Below, one piece after another: positions 13,501 to 28,500 of a stretch of DNA of 64,000 nt (the stretch's first letter is position 1; every line of letters begins with the position of its first letter). Both the position numbers and the translations under genes were made by a program. Origin of the DNA: Callaeas wilsoni (lineage: Eukaryota > Chordata > Aves > Passeriformes > Callaeidae); NCBI GenBank assembly GCA_013398955.1, contig VWPU01019149.1, forward strand, positions 61,279 through 125,278, given 5' to 3'. Below the pieces are notes generated by a model. That model was not told the DNA's origin. It did no database searches and saw only the letters and a program-made list of their open reading frames with translations.

Positions 13501-16500
13501 GTAAGAAGGGAAAGCCAGGGTAGGTGCAGCTCTAATTAAAGGTGAAGTGTAGCTGTCAAACCCCAGGGACCATGTGGGCTCTGCAAGAGGCTGTGCTTGC
13601 TCTGGTATTCATCAGTCCTATAATTAATGTTGTGGATGACGGAGGAGAAAGGATGTTTATTAAATGGCTGGGGGCCACCTTGCAAGGAGGTGCCATAAGC
13701 ACTTGGGAGGACAGAACTGGAGTTCAGTCTTACCTTGAGGAATTGAAGAAACTGTGAAAAATAGTAGCCAATGCAGTGAGGTCAAAGTTCTGTGCCTGGG
13801 GGAATGGTGAGTGCCACGATGAAAGGGGAGGGATGAATGCCCAGGCAGTGCAGCTTAAGGCAGGGATCTGGATTAGTGTTGGTCAGACACCATGTGTAGA
13901 GCTGGCATTGCAGAAAGGACAAACATCTGGCTGAGGTGTTGGGAATGCTGTCTGTCAGGCACATGTGGTAATTCTGCTCTGCAGCTGGAGCCCTGAATTC
14001 AATTCTGGGCTGTGTAATCCAAGAACAATATGGACGAGACAGCGGTGGTCAGAGGTTTAGAACACATGAACTGTGCATGAAGGCTGAAGAATTTTACCAA
14101 TTTATTTAGTCTGGAGAAGAAAAGAGGGGAGATATGATAATGGCATTCAGATATGTAAAATGACAGCTTCGAGAGGAAAATAATAAACCTTGCCTGTGTT
14201 CATGTGAGCAGAATAAGGAATAACAGGCTTAAATGACAGCACAGGAGATTGAAGCTAAACACCAAGTAAAACTTTCTAGCAGTGGGCTGTTTTTGCACTG
14301 GCACAATTGTCAGAGAAGCCTCTGGAGCCCCTGTCACAGGAGGGTTTTTTTAAAAAAAATTAGTAAGAAAAGCACTTGTTGGAACTGATGGGTAAGTTTG
14401 GTGAGTGGCTGGTGTGCCTCTGGGGGAGGGAGAGACAACCTGGCCTCCTGGGGTCCCTTCCAACTTTAATTCTGGGATATAAATTCAGTAACAAAGCTAG
14501 AGTGGTGATTGAACAACCTCCTGAAAGAGATTTGATAGATGAGGCATTTGGCTTACAGACACTCAGCATGCTGTGGTTTAGAATCTGCATCTCATTCAAA
14601 CCTATCTCTAGTTTCATATCCTCTTTTGTCTTTCCTAATATCAGAATCTTTTGTGAACGTAATCTTCAGCACTGAGTCAGATTGTTTCCTGAAGATGAAA
14701 CTTTTCCAAACACGAGCTCAACATGAAATAGAAAGGCAGGTTTTTAAATTACTTTTCTAGCTCTGCAAACGGAATTGGAACACATCATTCCCGACATTTC
14801 TTTTTAGAGTTACCTTCGGGCTCTCCAGGCCTCACCTATCTTACCTTTTACAAGTTTGTCTTCTATAATATTTGTCTGCCTAAGAGTAAATTGAATGCAA
14901 AATTCATCAGCTGTTTGGACAGATGGATAGATAGACATAAAGACTATTGTTTAAAAATAATCTAAGTAAAGCTGAGGACAAGTTTGGGGTTTTTTTCTTC
15001 TACAGCATGATTTCAATCCGAGTACAAATTTGCCCTAATTTGTTGCTGGGTGTTTTAGTTGAGTCTGGGGCAGTTGTGGTGCTCACTGCAATCCAAGCAG
15101 AAGGCAGATGGGAGAAGTATGCAGGAGGAGGGGATGGATTACAGGTAGATGCATGTGCTGGTGATAGGAGAGGGAGCAAGGAGAGATGTGAATGTCTTAA
15201 AAAGAGTGAGTTAAAGGCCTCAAGGAAATGGCAGATTCAGTGCTTATCACCTGGGGAATCTGCAATAAAAGCAGCAAGAACGTTTTCTTTTACAGCAGCA
15301 GTCACGAGCACCTTGGGAAAAGTGGCTCTGGCCAAATGTTTGTAGTTACTTGTTCATCCAGTGTTGATTATTTTGTGTTAATTCAGTCAGCTCAGGAACT
15401 CGACCTGCATTTGTGGCTTTATTTTGCATTCCCCCACTGAGGTTTCTGGTCACCAGCTTCTTCCAAGTACAGAAGATTTTGCTTCACCCAAAAAGAAGCA
15501 GAAAACTGAAAAGAAAAATACAGTCTAAAGGCCAATTTGTCTTTATTTGGATCTGAATGCTGGATGGGGACTACCAGTGTTAGCCTCTGCTGAGTGCCCT
15601 AGGTGTGTTTATTACCTTCTCTTTAGGAAAGAAAAGCCCCTATTTCATGTGGACTTGCAAGCAGAAATTGTCACATTGACAAAAACGCAAAAAAGGAAAA
15701 TTCGTATGCCCCATAATGGTCCTAATGGGCACAAATGTCTGAGTGACTTTTAAAAGGGTTTCTTGGAAGTGTGTCTTAAGCAGAATTGTAGGGAAAAAAA
15801 TTAAAAGGTAGAAACATATTGGCATTATGGAAGTGAATTAATTTTGGTTTAAAAATAGCAATAGGAGCAAATTACACTTTCATAAGTTCATCTGAACTCC
15901 ATGTTGTAGCACCCAAAATAAGTGTTACAAGCAGGGTAAATGCTTGAGATAGATGTGAGGGCCACCTGCTGAGGAGTGAGTTAGAGGAAACTTATGTAAG
16001 TTTATTATGGTTTATTATTATTCTGTTGTCATGAAGATATTTTCAGGAGGAAATGAAATTAAACATATGATGCAAAGATAAGAGAGAGCACATTCCCAGG
16101 TTTTTCTCTGACAATAGATGCAGGATTTAATGTTAGCTGTTATTTCTAAACAAGAAAAAAAAAGTAGTAATAGTGATAGAGCCTTTTGCTGCTGAAAGGC
16201 TCAGTTGTTCCTGGCCAACAGTGATCAGGTAAAGCTTTTAAAAACATTTTTTGGGGAGCTGATTTGTTAGTGCTTCCCTTGCCTTTCTTGAAATGTCTCA
16301 GCATCCTCAGTAAAAAAAAAAAAAAAAAAAAACAAAAAACCAACAACAAAAATTAAGCCATTTTTGCTCTGGGCCGTGTTGCATGACTTCATCTACAGCC
16401 ATGACACCCAGCTGATCTTTCTTCTGAGAACTGGGAACGATGGAGGAGCTCCTGGAGTCCGTGCAATTGGCAAAAAGGGACTCTTCCACAACTGCTCCTT

Positions 16501-19500
16501 CTTGGCCAGCAAATTCACAGCTTGGGGAGGGCATGATTTTGCATCTGTTGTGAATTTTACATTGTTCTATTCTTTCTTGTTGTGTGAGGGATGCAGTTAC
16601 CACAAGACAGTCCTGTTTATGCTTTATGCTAAAGCAGTACAGTGGTAATACAAGCTGGGGGAAATAGAGGCTGTTGTCCAGCATTATCCTCAAATTAGTG
16701 CCATAATGTTCATGTTGTTAAAGGAGTTTTCAAGTAATGACTGCAACATTATTTCAGCTTTAGGGTTCCTTAAAAATCTGCAACTTCAGCCACCTTGCAC
16801 AGAATTTACTGGATTTTTTTCTCTCTTGGTTGTTTCTTAAGTTTTGAGCTTAATGCAGAGAATAAAAGCAAGTCCCAGAGCTTTATAATGCAGATGAAGG
16901 TTATCACAAGGTATTTCATGGTTTGCTCAGAAGTATTCTGTTGTAAAAGTGAAGTGAAAATAGGTGTGAGTTTTGATGCAAAAGTAGAAGGTGGGAGTGG
17001 CTTTGTGTCTTAAAGTCAGTGTGTCCCAGCCTTGTCTTTGCCCTGACTTTCTCACCCTGCTTCTGATTGTCCATTTTTGAGCAATGGGCTCAGTCTTGGC
17101 AGTGAAGGAAGCTTCACTTTTTTTTCCATGTTTCTCTATGGAGTCAACTTTGAAGTTCATCTTTTACCTGTTTTGAGTCTTTCCTCAAACCCTGACATCT
17201 TTATTGTTTCCCAGTGACCTTTTCAAGTGTTGCTGTCTATTGTTGTGGACTTGGAATAATTTTCTGAACAATATTAATGTTTCTTTAGTGGGCTGTGCAA
17301 GCACTTTATTGAAGTATTTCCAACTTTGATGGTTGCTGTTTTCAGAAAGAGCAGCTGAAGTACTGTGCTACTGATACATAAAATCACTTGGGTTCTACTT
17401 TCTTCCATATCAAGGATTTAAAATTATCGTAACATTACTGCTTTTTACCATGCTCCATAGTAATGTTAAACATTTGCAAAGCCTTTGAGAGGAAAAAATA
17501 AGAGCATTAATTGGTAAAGTTTTTTATTTGGAAAGGAGACCTTTTCTGCTTCATCTGTGCATTTGTTCTGTCATTCAGATTGATTATGTGCAGATTTTTG
17601 GGCCTTATGGAACAAAAAGGACATGACCCCCCTCACAAGTGGAACTAGAGTTTTCTATCTTCTTTGTATTTTTGTGGGGAATATAGAAAAATGTTATGCC
17701 TAGAAAGCAATTGCTTATCTCAGTTAATAGTGGATGAGTGTGCTCACAGTAAAAGATACACCCTGAACCATGACCAGATGGGATGCAGGGGGTGACAAAT
17801 GAAGACTGCAGGGCCAGTCAGGATCTCTGATACCTTATCTAAGTTGAGAGATATCTTACTCAGGAACTACAGTACCTGCAAGGATTCCACTGTTTATTTT
17901 AACTGACTTACTAGAAATAAGAATTCTGGTCCTACAAATAAAACCTTTGTGGAAGCAAGTTGGAAAGGGAGTAAGATACATAGTATTTGGAGCACTGCAA
18001 TTCCGTACAGTCAATATATTTTTGAGCTTGGGAACCTTTCACAGGCTTTTGGCAAACAAGCTTGCAACAGAGCCATAATTACATATTTCATAAAAGGAGT
18101 TCTCAATTTTTAAATACGGCGTGCTTGCCAGAGGTGATGGATGAACATGTAAGGGGAAGACTCCAAAGCAATAAAATGCATCTTTGATGATGGGAACACT
18201 GCAGAAAGTAGGAAGACAGTATAATAAGATAGATAAATGCAGACAGAAGAAGGAAAGAACATTTCTTTGAGCAAATAAATGTTTTTAAAGCAATGTTTGC
18301 ATGATTACCTGACCTTAATACCTTGTTTCTGAATAAATAATTTCTTAAAGGTTTTGTCTTTTAGACATAACCAAACAGAAATAACCTTGCAAATGGAGCA
18401 AGCTTTTGTGACATTCCTGTAGATCTGCATGCAGTGTATTTATCTCTCGGGTAAATGGGGGGTACTTGACAAATCTCAAAGGAAAAAAGCAGCAATTCAC
18501 CTCAGGCTGGGAGCAGCCAAAAGTTACCTGATGAATGTTTAATGTCTCAAGTCTTTCCAAGCAAAGTGGGATGCCTTGCTGTTGGACATCTGCACAGGAG
18601 TGTTCATCCTCTTGCCATGAGCTCACAGAACCCTGGTTACCTTGTCCAGCACTGTTTCTTAGTCAGTTTATTGATTTTCTGGTTTGGTGGAATTTTTTAG
18701 ATGCACTCTTACATGGGAGCTTCCTTCTGCATCTTGTATTTTTCACATCAGGTTTTATCCCCTGAAGTGTCAGGAGGGAGGTGCCACGGGCTTCCTTTCC
18801 TTTTCTTCTGCATCAGCTGCCATCTACCTTTTCCCAGCTCACCTCAGAGTTTGGTTGTCTGCCCCTCTCAGCTCTCAGCCTCACCCTGGGTGACTCTTCT
18901 GTCTCCAGACCTTCTGGACATCTGACTTGTTTCCTCCATGGCGTGCGGCTTGCAAGCAGCATTTATTGAAAATACTCTAACCACTCCTCTGTATTTTCAC
19001 AGGATTTCTGTTCATTTAATTTTCAAAATTACTTACCTGGTCTCTCCTTGACCATTTGTGTGGTGTCAAACTGTCTGAATAACCCAAAATATAACTCTGA
19101 TATACACTTCCAGAAGAATGGAGAGAAAATGAATTTTGACCTTCCTTGTTAAGGTTTATCAGCACCTCTCACTCCCATCTCTTTAAGGAATACTTATTGC
19201 AAAGAACAATCTATTTAATTTATATCCATGGGATTCCATCTGACCATAAGGATCTGCCCTTGTGGATTTGGTTGCTTCCAAGGTCTACGGAAGTGTGAAG
19301 ATAAAACAGAGAAGCAGCTGTTTAAGTGAGTTACAGGATGTGAGAGCAGACAGTAAACCAGCAAAGGTTATAAACATGAATTTATCTTCTTTGAATGACA
19401 CCTCAGCACACTTTTTTTTGTTTTCTTAGGTTTGTCTTTTTCACTTAAATAGTGGTTTCATTCTTTCCATTGTTAGTATAAAGCTACAAAGTTGGGCATG

Positions 19501-22500
19501 GCATTGGACAGCATATTAAAACATAATGTAGCATAAAACACTGTGAAGCAGTAATTGAAAAATACATCAAAGTAAAAGACAATAAGTAATCAAAGTATCA
19601 GAGTCCAAAGCCAGTCCCTGGGAACTTCTTGTGCCTGACAGCCATCAGCAGTCACAAGGCTGATTGGGTGACTCTCAACAGTCACTTCTCTATTCAGGTC
19701 ATGCCTCGTCCTCTACTTCAGTTACAGCTTCCACCAGATATGGTGTCCTCTCTCCAAGCATATCCTGACAAAAGTCAGGGTAAAGACTCTTCAGAAAGAG
19801 TGGTTAATACACTCTCTGCATTGATATCACCAGTTGGAGAGGAAAAGATTAATCACTAAATGTGAAAACTAAAAATACATATGAGTTCAGAACTATGCCC
19901 AACACCTCAGGAAAGGGGTAAATGGTGACTCTTTCAAGCTGCAGTGCTTTGTTTGCCAGGAATAAAATCTGTTTGGAGGGGGTAGAGGAGGCACAGAACA
20001 ATGTTTCTGCAGCTGATGTCCTCACCTCAGAGAAGATACAGATGGTGGCAGTTCCTAACCCCTTCTTGGATGATCAGCTTTACACATCTACTCATGATGA
20101 AGTTGACTTGTGGCTAGAAGGGGAGTGATACCAGGTGATGAAAGAGGGCAGGAAAGGTGTCCATAAATATGTATTTCACTATATTTAATTAAATCTTACC
20201 TTTACATAAGATTCTTAGCTCTTAGGAGTTCTATGCAAAGTTATTTGAAAATAATTTTATCACTAACCTTGTAATACCCTGAGTCTTAATCCTTCTGTTT
20301 CTTTTAATGTTGTACTGGAGAACTTGGAGGCCTTCCATTTTACTGAGCATATTTTGTTTTAAACTCCAAGACTCAGAAATGCAGTCTATTGCTTAATAAT
20401 TTCAATATAATTTTGTTGTGTATGATTTTCTGACATAGAAGTTTTGGAATTTGCTGTAGAGTATTCATTTAAAGCAGAAATCTTGTATCAAGTCTTTTTT
20501 TTTTTTCTCTTTTTGTTTTCCTCTTCATTATAGTATAGGGGATGCCATAGTGAAAGATGGATTTCTGTGAGCCATCTTTCACAACAGTGATTTATTATTT
20601 AACATTAGTTGGTCTCAGTCCATCTTCTTCCTGGCCACTGTGTAAGGTGTTCTTTAAGACCAACAATGCTGACTGCCTTGGGACAGGGCTTAGGGATGCA
20701 CGGAGAATGCTGTGCGCAGCCCAGTGTTGTGGTCTTGGCGTCACTGGGCCTGCACTCACTTCACACAAAACACCATTCCCTGGCATTCATTAGAGCCAGA
20801 GCCCAAGGAGTGAATGTGGAAGTTGACTCTCATGACTCTTCAGGTCACTGGCAAGGGCAGGTGTTAGGCATGTTCTGGCAAGATTTCTGAACCACTGTAT
20901 GGACACAGAGCTCCAGTTTCCAGGATGCAGTCAAAGCTTGCCCAGAGAGTAAGGTGGGTGGAAGTAGGTGGTTCTTCTTGGAGCTGAGAAATCTTTCACA
21001 GAGTGCTGAGGCTCCTGTTGCAAGAGACCAGCTCTGGTTTGCCATGAGCAAGCTAAGAAGCTGCTGAATAGAAAAAGCATTTTGCTGCAAAGAGAAGATT
21101 CATTCAAAAGAAAAGAAAGAAGCACTGTAGTTAGGACTCCAGAAATACATCTTTAAAGTAAACAGAAATACTTTCAAAACACCTCAGTGTCCTCTTTTGC
21201 ATCAATGAAAAAAGCAGCTGCTTTGCAAGGGACTGACTGTCACCAGCTCGAGATAATCAGAAAGCTGCTATTTTTCCAGCTTCCCATGAGCTTCTCAGGG
21301 CAATCCTTCATAGGGAAGAGGATATTATATTTCTTTTTCTTAAGAGATAAAAGAGGTCTGATGACTAATACTGAAGTGAATTGTTAAGAGACTTATTTAC
21401 TTAATTGAGCCTGTTTGTTTGGTATGTGTCCCAATTAATTCATTTTTGTTGTGACCATATTGAAGCAACCTACACCCTTGTGACCTTCTCTTATAATTAT
21501 TACTGTTTTCCTCATTTGAAGCACTATTTTGATTATGTACTCAAAAAGCTCTGCTGAAACATCTGTAGCACTGCCACAGAGTCAGATTTTTCTATTGTTT
21601 GGAACTCAAGGATCGCAATAAAAAGAATCCTTCTTTATTGAAGTTCTTGGAGGTTATGGGTCACTTACAGCCCTTAGGGGATGGGGGGTGTCTTCCTTTT
21701 TAATTTCACAAAATGACTATTTTGAATAGGCAGAACTTGTTTTCTAACTAGAAATCCTTTTAAGAAAAATGTGTTGTTGGATGGTAGCACTCAGAGGTGG
21801 CTCAGAATTCCTCTGGTGTGAATATTGTACATATTACAGGGTCACAGGAGAATGTAACAGCAGTGGAGAAGGGGTTGGCAACTATGGCCAGCCCTAAATT
21901 TGCTGAGATTGCTATGTGGACTCTCTGCCCCAAATGAGGCATTGTTTTTATTATTGCTTAAATTAAATACAGTATTTGACAGCTCTTTGCCCTAAACCAC
22001 AGTGGAGTTGTCTGAAAAGCTCTCTCTGAAGGAGAGACTCTCTCAACCATGGCAGTCCCATCTGCAGTGGTAGGTGACTGTCAGTGAGGGACTGCCAGTA
22101 CAAGGGGGGGTGTTTATTCCTCAGTGCTTCATGGGATGAAGATTTTGCTGTTTGTGCCAACCTCCACAATGTTGACTTATGCTCATTACAATGTTTCTGA
22201 ACTCCTGTCCCCAGCTCCTTTCCCCACATTTACCTGGAAATCCCAGCCAAGTGGTTTTCCTCCATCAGGGCATGTTCACATGCACTGGTGGAGCTTGTTC
22301 CAGGCAGCGATCCCAGAGGCAGTGTCGGTTTGGGGAAAGGTGCTCTGCCAGTGGCATCTTTCATTCCAGTGGAACCAGAAGAATTACACCAAGCCCCTCA
22401 CTGCTGGCTGCTGTGTTTGGAAAGTTTCAGAATATCCTTGTAGTTCTGTGCTCCAATTACAGCAGCAGTCCCTTCTCCTAGGAGAACAGGATCCTTGCAC

Positions 22501-25500
22501 AGAGTATTTTTTTTACTCAAGACTTGCTGATGCTGTGTCTCTTGTTGATTTAAGTAGTACACTGCTTTCCCCAGTCTCTACCTGCTTTTTGCTCCATTCT
22601 GTCCAAATCAAAACTGGCCATGCTTTCAACTTCTTGAAGTATTGTGTACCTTTTTTCCTCTTCCTCATTCCCAGTCTCTTTCTCTCAACTTTCTTACAAA
22701 ATGCCTTCATATCTGTGCTCTATGGGGTTTCTTTTTTTCTGTATTGCAGACTCTCTCTGTTCCTGAAACAATTAAAACCACTTATTAAAAGATAATACCT
22801 CACTCTGGGTCACAGTTGGATGGCCCTCTAAGCTGCTGGGAATTTTGATGCCAGAGGACAGCAGTGCTGGGTAGAGCTTACCTTGGATGCCAGCCACATA
22901 CTGGGGTGCTGTGTGCTTTTGTTTTAATGTTTGTCTGAGCAGTCCTCTGGTCTTTAGAGTCAGACTGCTCATGTGTGTGTAGATGTGGCACTTCAGAGCA
23001 TGGCTTTAGTGATGGACCTGGCAGCATTAGGTTAATGGGTGGACTTGATGTTAGAGGTCTTTTCTAACCTAAATGATTTTATGATTCTATGTAGCAAAAA
23101 TTCCTGCCTCAGCAGCCAAAAAAGTATCTGGAAATCTTTCTTCAGCCATGAGTAACAATCCAGTGTTAGACAGACCAGCATCTCAGACCAGGCTTCTTCA
23201 TGCACCAGGCAAACGAGGGTGGCTGAAAAAGCCAAAGGAGTGGTTGTTCCACAAAACCATAATTAGAGGTTAATGCTTGCCCTGCTCCCTCTTGACTTTC
23301 TCTCTGTACATAACCTGGTTTAACCCTTTGGCTGTGCCTAGGTCCAGAACACTTTGGCTCAGTGTTCAGCTTTAGAGTGTGCATGGAAGATATTGTATGA
23401 AAGATTCATTTCCTTTCCAGCTTTGGGAGTTTCCTTTTTAAATGAACTCATGTGCCAGATCACACAGCATGCAGCCGAAGTGCTGCATTTTATATGACAC
23501 CTACAGGGCTCTACTGAATGAAATCTGCAAGGCTTCAGAGTTCTTAAGATGACTTTGTGTTTTTTGGCATAGAAACAGAAAAGCTGGGGCTGGAGGTGGG
23601 AAATGGATTGCCGTCTTGGAAATTTAACGACCAGCTGTTTCCCTGTGATGTGTGTGGAAAAGTGTTTGGTCGCCAGCAGACACTGTCCCGGCATCTCTCG
23701 CTGCACACAGGTAAGGCAGGGCTTGCTGGGTGGTTGGTACAGCACTCGGGAATTCCGTGGGCTTTGTTTGAGGGAGGAGGAGAATGGTAAGGAGTGTGTG
23801 AACCATCCTCAGCTCACCTGGAGCAGAGCCAAGCACAGAGGCAGGACACAATGTCAGAGCAGGGTTAGGGAGTGAACGTTTTATTTCTTTGCAGCCTACG
23901 TGAAATTTCTCCTTACAAAACCTGTCAATTCAAATCTGTCCAGGTTCCAGCACATCAGACTGTAGACACCAACTGGTAGCCAAGCTTGGTAACGGAGTTC
24001 TGAAGAGAAGGCACAGCCTTTTGTTTGGACGAATTTGGGGTTTTTTTGGATAGAAGCATCATTCACCTGATGAACTTTTTAATTGTTACTGAATAAGAAA
24101 AGATTTGACCTTGGTGTTTCAGATCTGTGAAACTGAAAGGATTGAATAACTTATTCATCTTTGCTCTCTTCATCTAGTTCTGAGAGGAACGGGGCCTGTT
24201 CTACCCCATATCAACTTTCTTAAACTGAATCAGTTTCAAATCAGCTGAGACAAACAGTTTTGGATGGAAGATGCACTCTGTCAGCCTGCTGAGGTGCACT
24301 GCACAAAATAACACTTGGAAGCAAGAACTTCCCATGTAGTGCTGAGAAATCCTGTTGGTATAATGCCAGTGTGTGTTAAACCATCCAGCAGAGCCATCCT
24401 GTAAAGGCTCAGATGCTCCATGATCTGGTGGGGTTTCCTTAGTCCTAAGCTGCTTTATGAAATGCCTTTCCCCTCACACTTGGAGCATTATATTTCAATT
24501 TTAGAGCAGCAGACCCTCAAAGGAAAAGGTTGTAAAAGCTGATGTAATGTTTGGTTATTGTAATCAACCCTTCGCAAAATGCAGCCTGGCGCACGCACAA
24601 AAACTGTGCTGCCAGGATCTAGAAATGATTAATTTAAAATAAAAAAGAGGAATATTTAAATTTGTGAAGCATCAGAAACTCATGGTGAATTAGTTGGGTT
24701 TTTTCCCAACTGTTCTTTGAGTGAGCTTTTTCCTTAGTTTATTTTTAGAACTGGACTAATGATATACCGTGTTCCACTTCCTCCTACCCTCAGATTTTAA
24801 TGCAAAATCATCAACAATCAGCTCTCTGCAAGCGATCACATGGGCAACCTCAACAATAACTAAGCCCAAAAATCAAATAAAAGATGCTGGGTAAAGAGAG
24901 TAGTTGTAGACTATTGACCTGTTTCTCCATGGGCTTCGCTGCAGCTCCCAGAACAGCAGTTGCCCCAGTTTTCCAGTTTATAAAGTTTTATATTACCCAA
25001 CTACAAACAGAAGAGCAAATTAAAAAAGCTTGCCCTAAACTACCTTCAGATGAGTGGGGGTTTTTTTCTGAGTAATTGCTGTAAACTCCTATAAACTTCT
25101 AGAATGTCAAGCTTCCAAAGTACCTCATCCTGAAAGCTGCTTGGAGAGACACATAGGAACGCACGCTTGGTTACTGGCAGCTTTCAAAGCAGCTGGCTTC
25201 AGACTGAGCTATACACTCACATCTCCCTGCTCCTTTTTTCAGAAGAGAGAAAATACAAATGCCACTTGTGCCCCTATGCTGCTAAGTGCCGTGCTAACCT
25301 GAACCAGCACCTGACTGTGCACTCTGTGAAGCTGGTGAGCACCGACACCGAGGACATCGTCAGCGCCGTCACGGCCGAGGGCAGCGATGGAAAGAAGCAT
25401 CCTTATTACTACAGGTGAGAACCCAGACGAGGGGCTGCGCACCACACACTGCCTCGTGTGCCTGCTGAGGACGTGTGACAGGGCCACCCTTCTGGTGCCG

Positions 25501-28500
25501 GGGGTTGGAGCCATGACTGGAGTATTTGTCTTGCCCGTGTCTGGCTTGGGCTGAGCAGCGAACCCCGGCTGGCTGCCTTGTGCTGCTTGGCTTGGCTGGC
25601 CATTGGGAAGGACTCAGGGGTTTGCTGTGGGGTTGGTTTTTCTAAATGGCTTTGTGAGGCAGCTGTGCTCTTAGAAGCCTCTCTAACTTTTTAAGCAGTG
25701 TTCCTTTACATTTTCTGTTTGGAAATATCCTGTCATTTACATGGATTCACAGCGAATCTAAAGCCCTGTGCTTCTAGTTGCTTCTGATAATTCCCTTGTC
25801 TTCAGCCAAATCTATGAAATCAAATAGCTTAAAAGTGTATCAGGAATGGTTATATCAATCTACACATTTCCTGTTTGCTAGAGGCATATACATTCTGTGA
25901 CCAACATGGTGAAAGAAAGAAAACCTTCAGGAGAATTTCCCCGAAAAATTGAAAGGAATTGCCCAGATAAAATGGATATTTAGACATTCTTCCTGTTGTA
26001 TGCACTGCTGTGCACTCTGCAAACTGTGATGTGCACTCTAGTGGCCAAGCAGATTACCAAATCACTCTTACTTTTAGTCAAAGTGCCAAGAGCAGATTTA
26101 ATTACAAAATCATAGAAGTAAGAAATAAATGAGACCTGCTGGATTAGATTATATAGTCCTTCCCCTTGGGCGAGCAAAATAGTGCCCTGGAGTATATGCG
26201 TTTTCCAATCTTTCTGGACTGTTTTAAATGTTAATGGCCTAATCAAAGCTAGAGGAGGACTCTGCAAAGAAAGTTAAATTAAAGGGTCCTTTCCACTGCC
26301 TCTCAGTATCACTCTGTTTATGTGCTGGCTGAGAAATCTGTATCCCTGCTAATTATTCGCATAGCTGAAGACTGCTGTTTTGCAGTCAAGCATAAGAAAT
26401 GTTTGAACCCATTTTTACTTGCTTACACTGAAACTGCCAGGCAGTTTTGCACAAGATCCCAGTTTGGCATGGGAACCATTCCAGGGCTCGAAAATCACTC
26501 CTGGAGTGTGCAGCAAGCTCTCTGTTTGTCAGTGTATCAGCTGTACTAAACATCTTGGCAAAGCTGCAGTGCCTCTTATTGCCCAAAGGAATCGGTTAGG
26601 TGATGCACAGCATCTGGAATCTGTAGTTTTTAATTAACTTTATGATTATTTAGCATCATTATAGCATGTATGGGATTGTTGCATTGTGCCTGCCCTTAAT
26701 CACATTGGCATGGCCATCAGTTCAAAGGCAGTTCAGCAGACAAAAGAATTTTGCAATGAACACTGAGCAACGAGGAAGAGCAGAAAACTGTGCTGCGAGT
26801 TTCCTCTTGCAAATTTGGGTAAAGGCAATAGGCTTCTGTTTGTGGTTTGGTTTTTCATGTTTCTTACTCTTGAACTCTCTTCTGCCTGCAGCTGCCATGT
26901 GTGTGGGTTTGAGACGGAGATGAATGTCCAGTTTGTCAGTCATATGTCCCTCCACGTGGATAAGGAGCAGTGGATGTTCTCCATTTGCTGCACGGCGTGC
27001 GATTTTGTCACTATGGAGGAGGCAGATATGAAGGCTCATGTCAACAACAAGCACACAGGTGATGATCCCTCTCTCCCAGCTGCCATGATCTCTCTCTTCC
27101 TTGCTTTTTAGGTGCAACCTTCACACTTCCCATTAGCACTCTGCTTTCACTGAAATGCTTGCTAATTAAGGCCTGATCTCTCAAAGTTGAAGTGAATTGG
27201 ACTCCAGCCAGGCAAATAATCTGGTAGTGCAGATCAATTTTCAAGCTTAGTGAAATAAATGAAGGACTACTTAGCCCTTCTTCCTATTCCCCTTATCCGC
27301 CAAATCCCCTCCCCTGCTGGAGTCAGTCAAATACTGCATTTGTTTTTCTGGTTTACTATTTCATCAAAATCCTGCTTTGACTTCAGCGATGATAAGGTGA
27401 CTTTGAGGGCTAATTGTGCATACCTGGCTGTAAGTCTGAAATAAACATTATGTTGAGCTTTGCTCTTTGCTGTGTTGGCCCCCACAGTCTGTCAGTTTGG
27501 AATTTCACGCTGATGTTTAGTTGACACTGTGATTCAGCAATACCATAAATGTAACTTTATATTAAATAGCAGAATGAGTCGTACTCGCTCCCTGGTCCTG
27601 CTCACTTAATAGCCAAGAATAAGAGCAATAGCAGTTTTCAAACAAGCTCCATATGCTTAGTCCAACTAATGAAGTCTGGCATAATTTAAGGAGAATAAAA
27701 TTGGAATCCTTTTAATTAATTTCTCTTATAAGACCACGCAGAAGCATTTTACTGCCACAAACTACTCACAGTTGCGTTTGCAATACGGAATTTCATCCAG
27801 CACAACTTTTCCATCACTAAATTGTTTCTCCTGTCCTACCAGGAATAAAATTGCGAAAACAGGAGGGATGAAGAAGAAGGGGGAGAAGAATACAATTGGT
27901 TGTGTTCACAAATACATAATGTATTAAATGTAACTACAGAAATAGGAACTACTGGAAAGCTCTCAAGGGATTTTATGCCAGCATAGCTCTCAGCACCACT
28001 TCATATAAAGGAGTTCAAGGCAAACGAGAAACACCACCCATAGCCATGTGAAAAGTCTCAGAGCTCAAAAGCAAAGCTGTGCTCTGCTGTATTTTCCTAT
28101 TGTGGCTAAAAGATTGAAACTACTTGTCTTTTGAAGATAGGCAAAACCCCCTTGTTCTTCCTTCACCCTGCCCAACTGAGCCACTCAGCTGGTGATTCAG
28201 CCAAATGCTCACACATATGGCAAATACAGAGTAAAAAATAGAATGGGTTTTCTGGGTCACTTGACTCCAGTTCTTTATCCTTTGATGTTACCAGGTCATA
28301 AAGGGACTGTTTGTGAGGATATGGCATATGCCTTCAAAGAAGTTTCATTGTTTTAAACAAACTATTTCGAGAGACAGGCAGCTGTAGACCTTCTTGCTTT
28401 AAAGATTAGGGACCTTTTAAAAACTTCCAGTGTGTGTCTTAGTGATAATCAGAATCCACATACATTGTTCTTGTGCCAGAGCTGCCCTTTACCTGAAAGA

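Larger units (their letters stand above)
4598..23572 (+). other. ZNF827: ZNF827 long intron
   Basis: A 19-kb intron between exons a and b. Besides the CR1 fragments, (GT)n and A-tract listed separately, I see no supported gene. The phases on each side match, so no exon is required inside it, although alternative exons cannot be excluded. The largest open frame is 22124-22795 (223 codons); it has no recognisable domain and is treated under findings. The rest is AT-rich, CpG-poor sequence. Confidence 0.75.
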
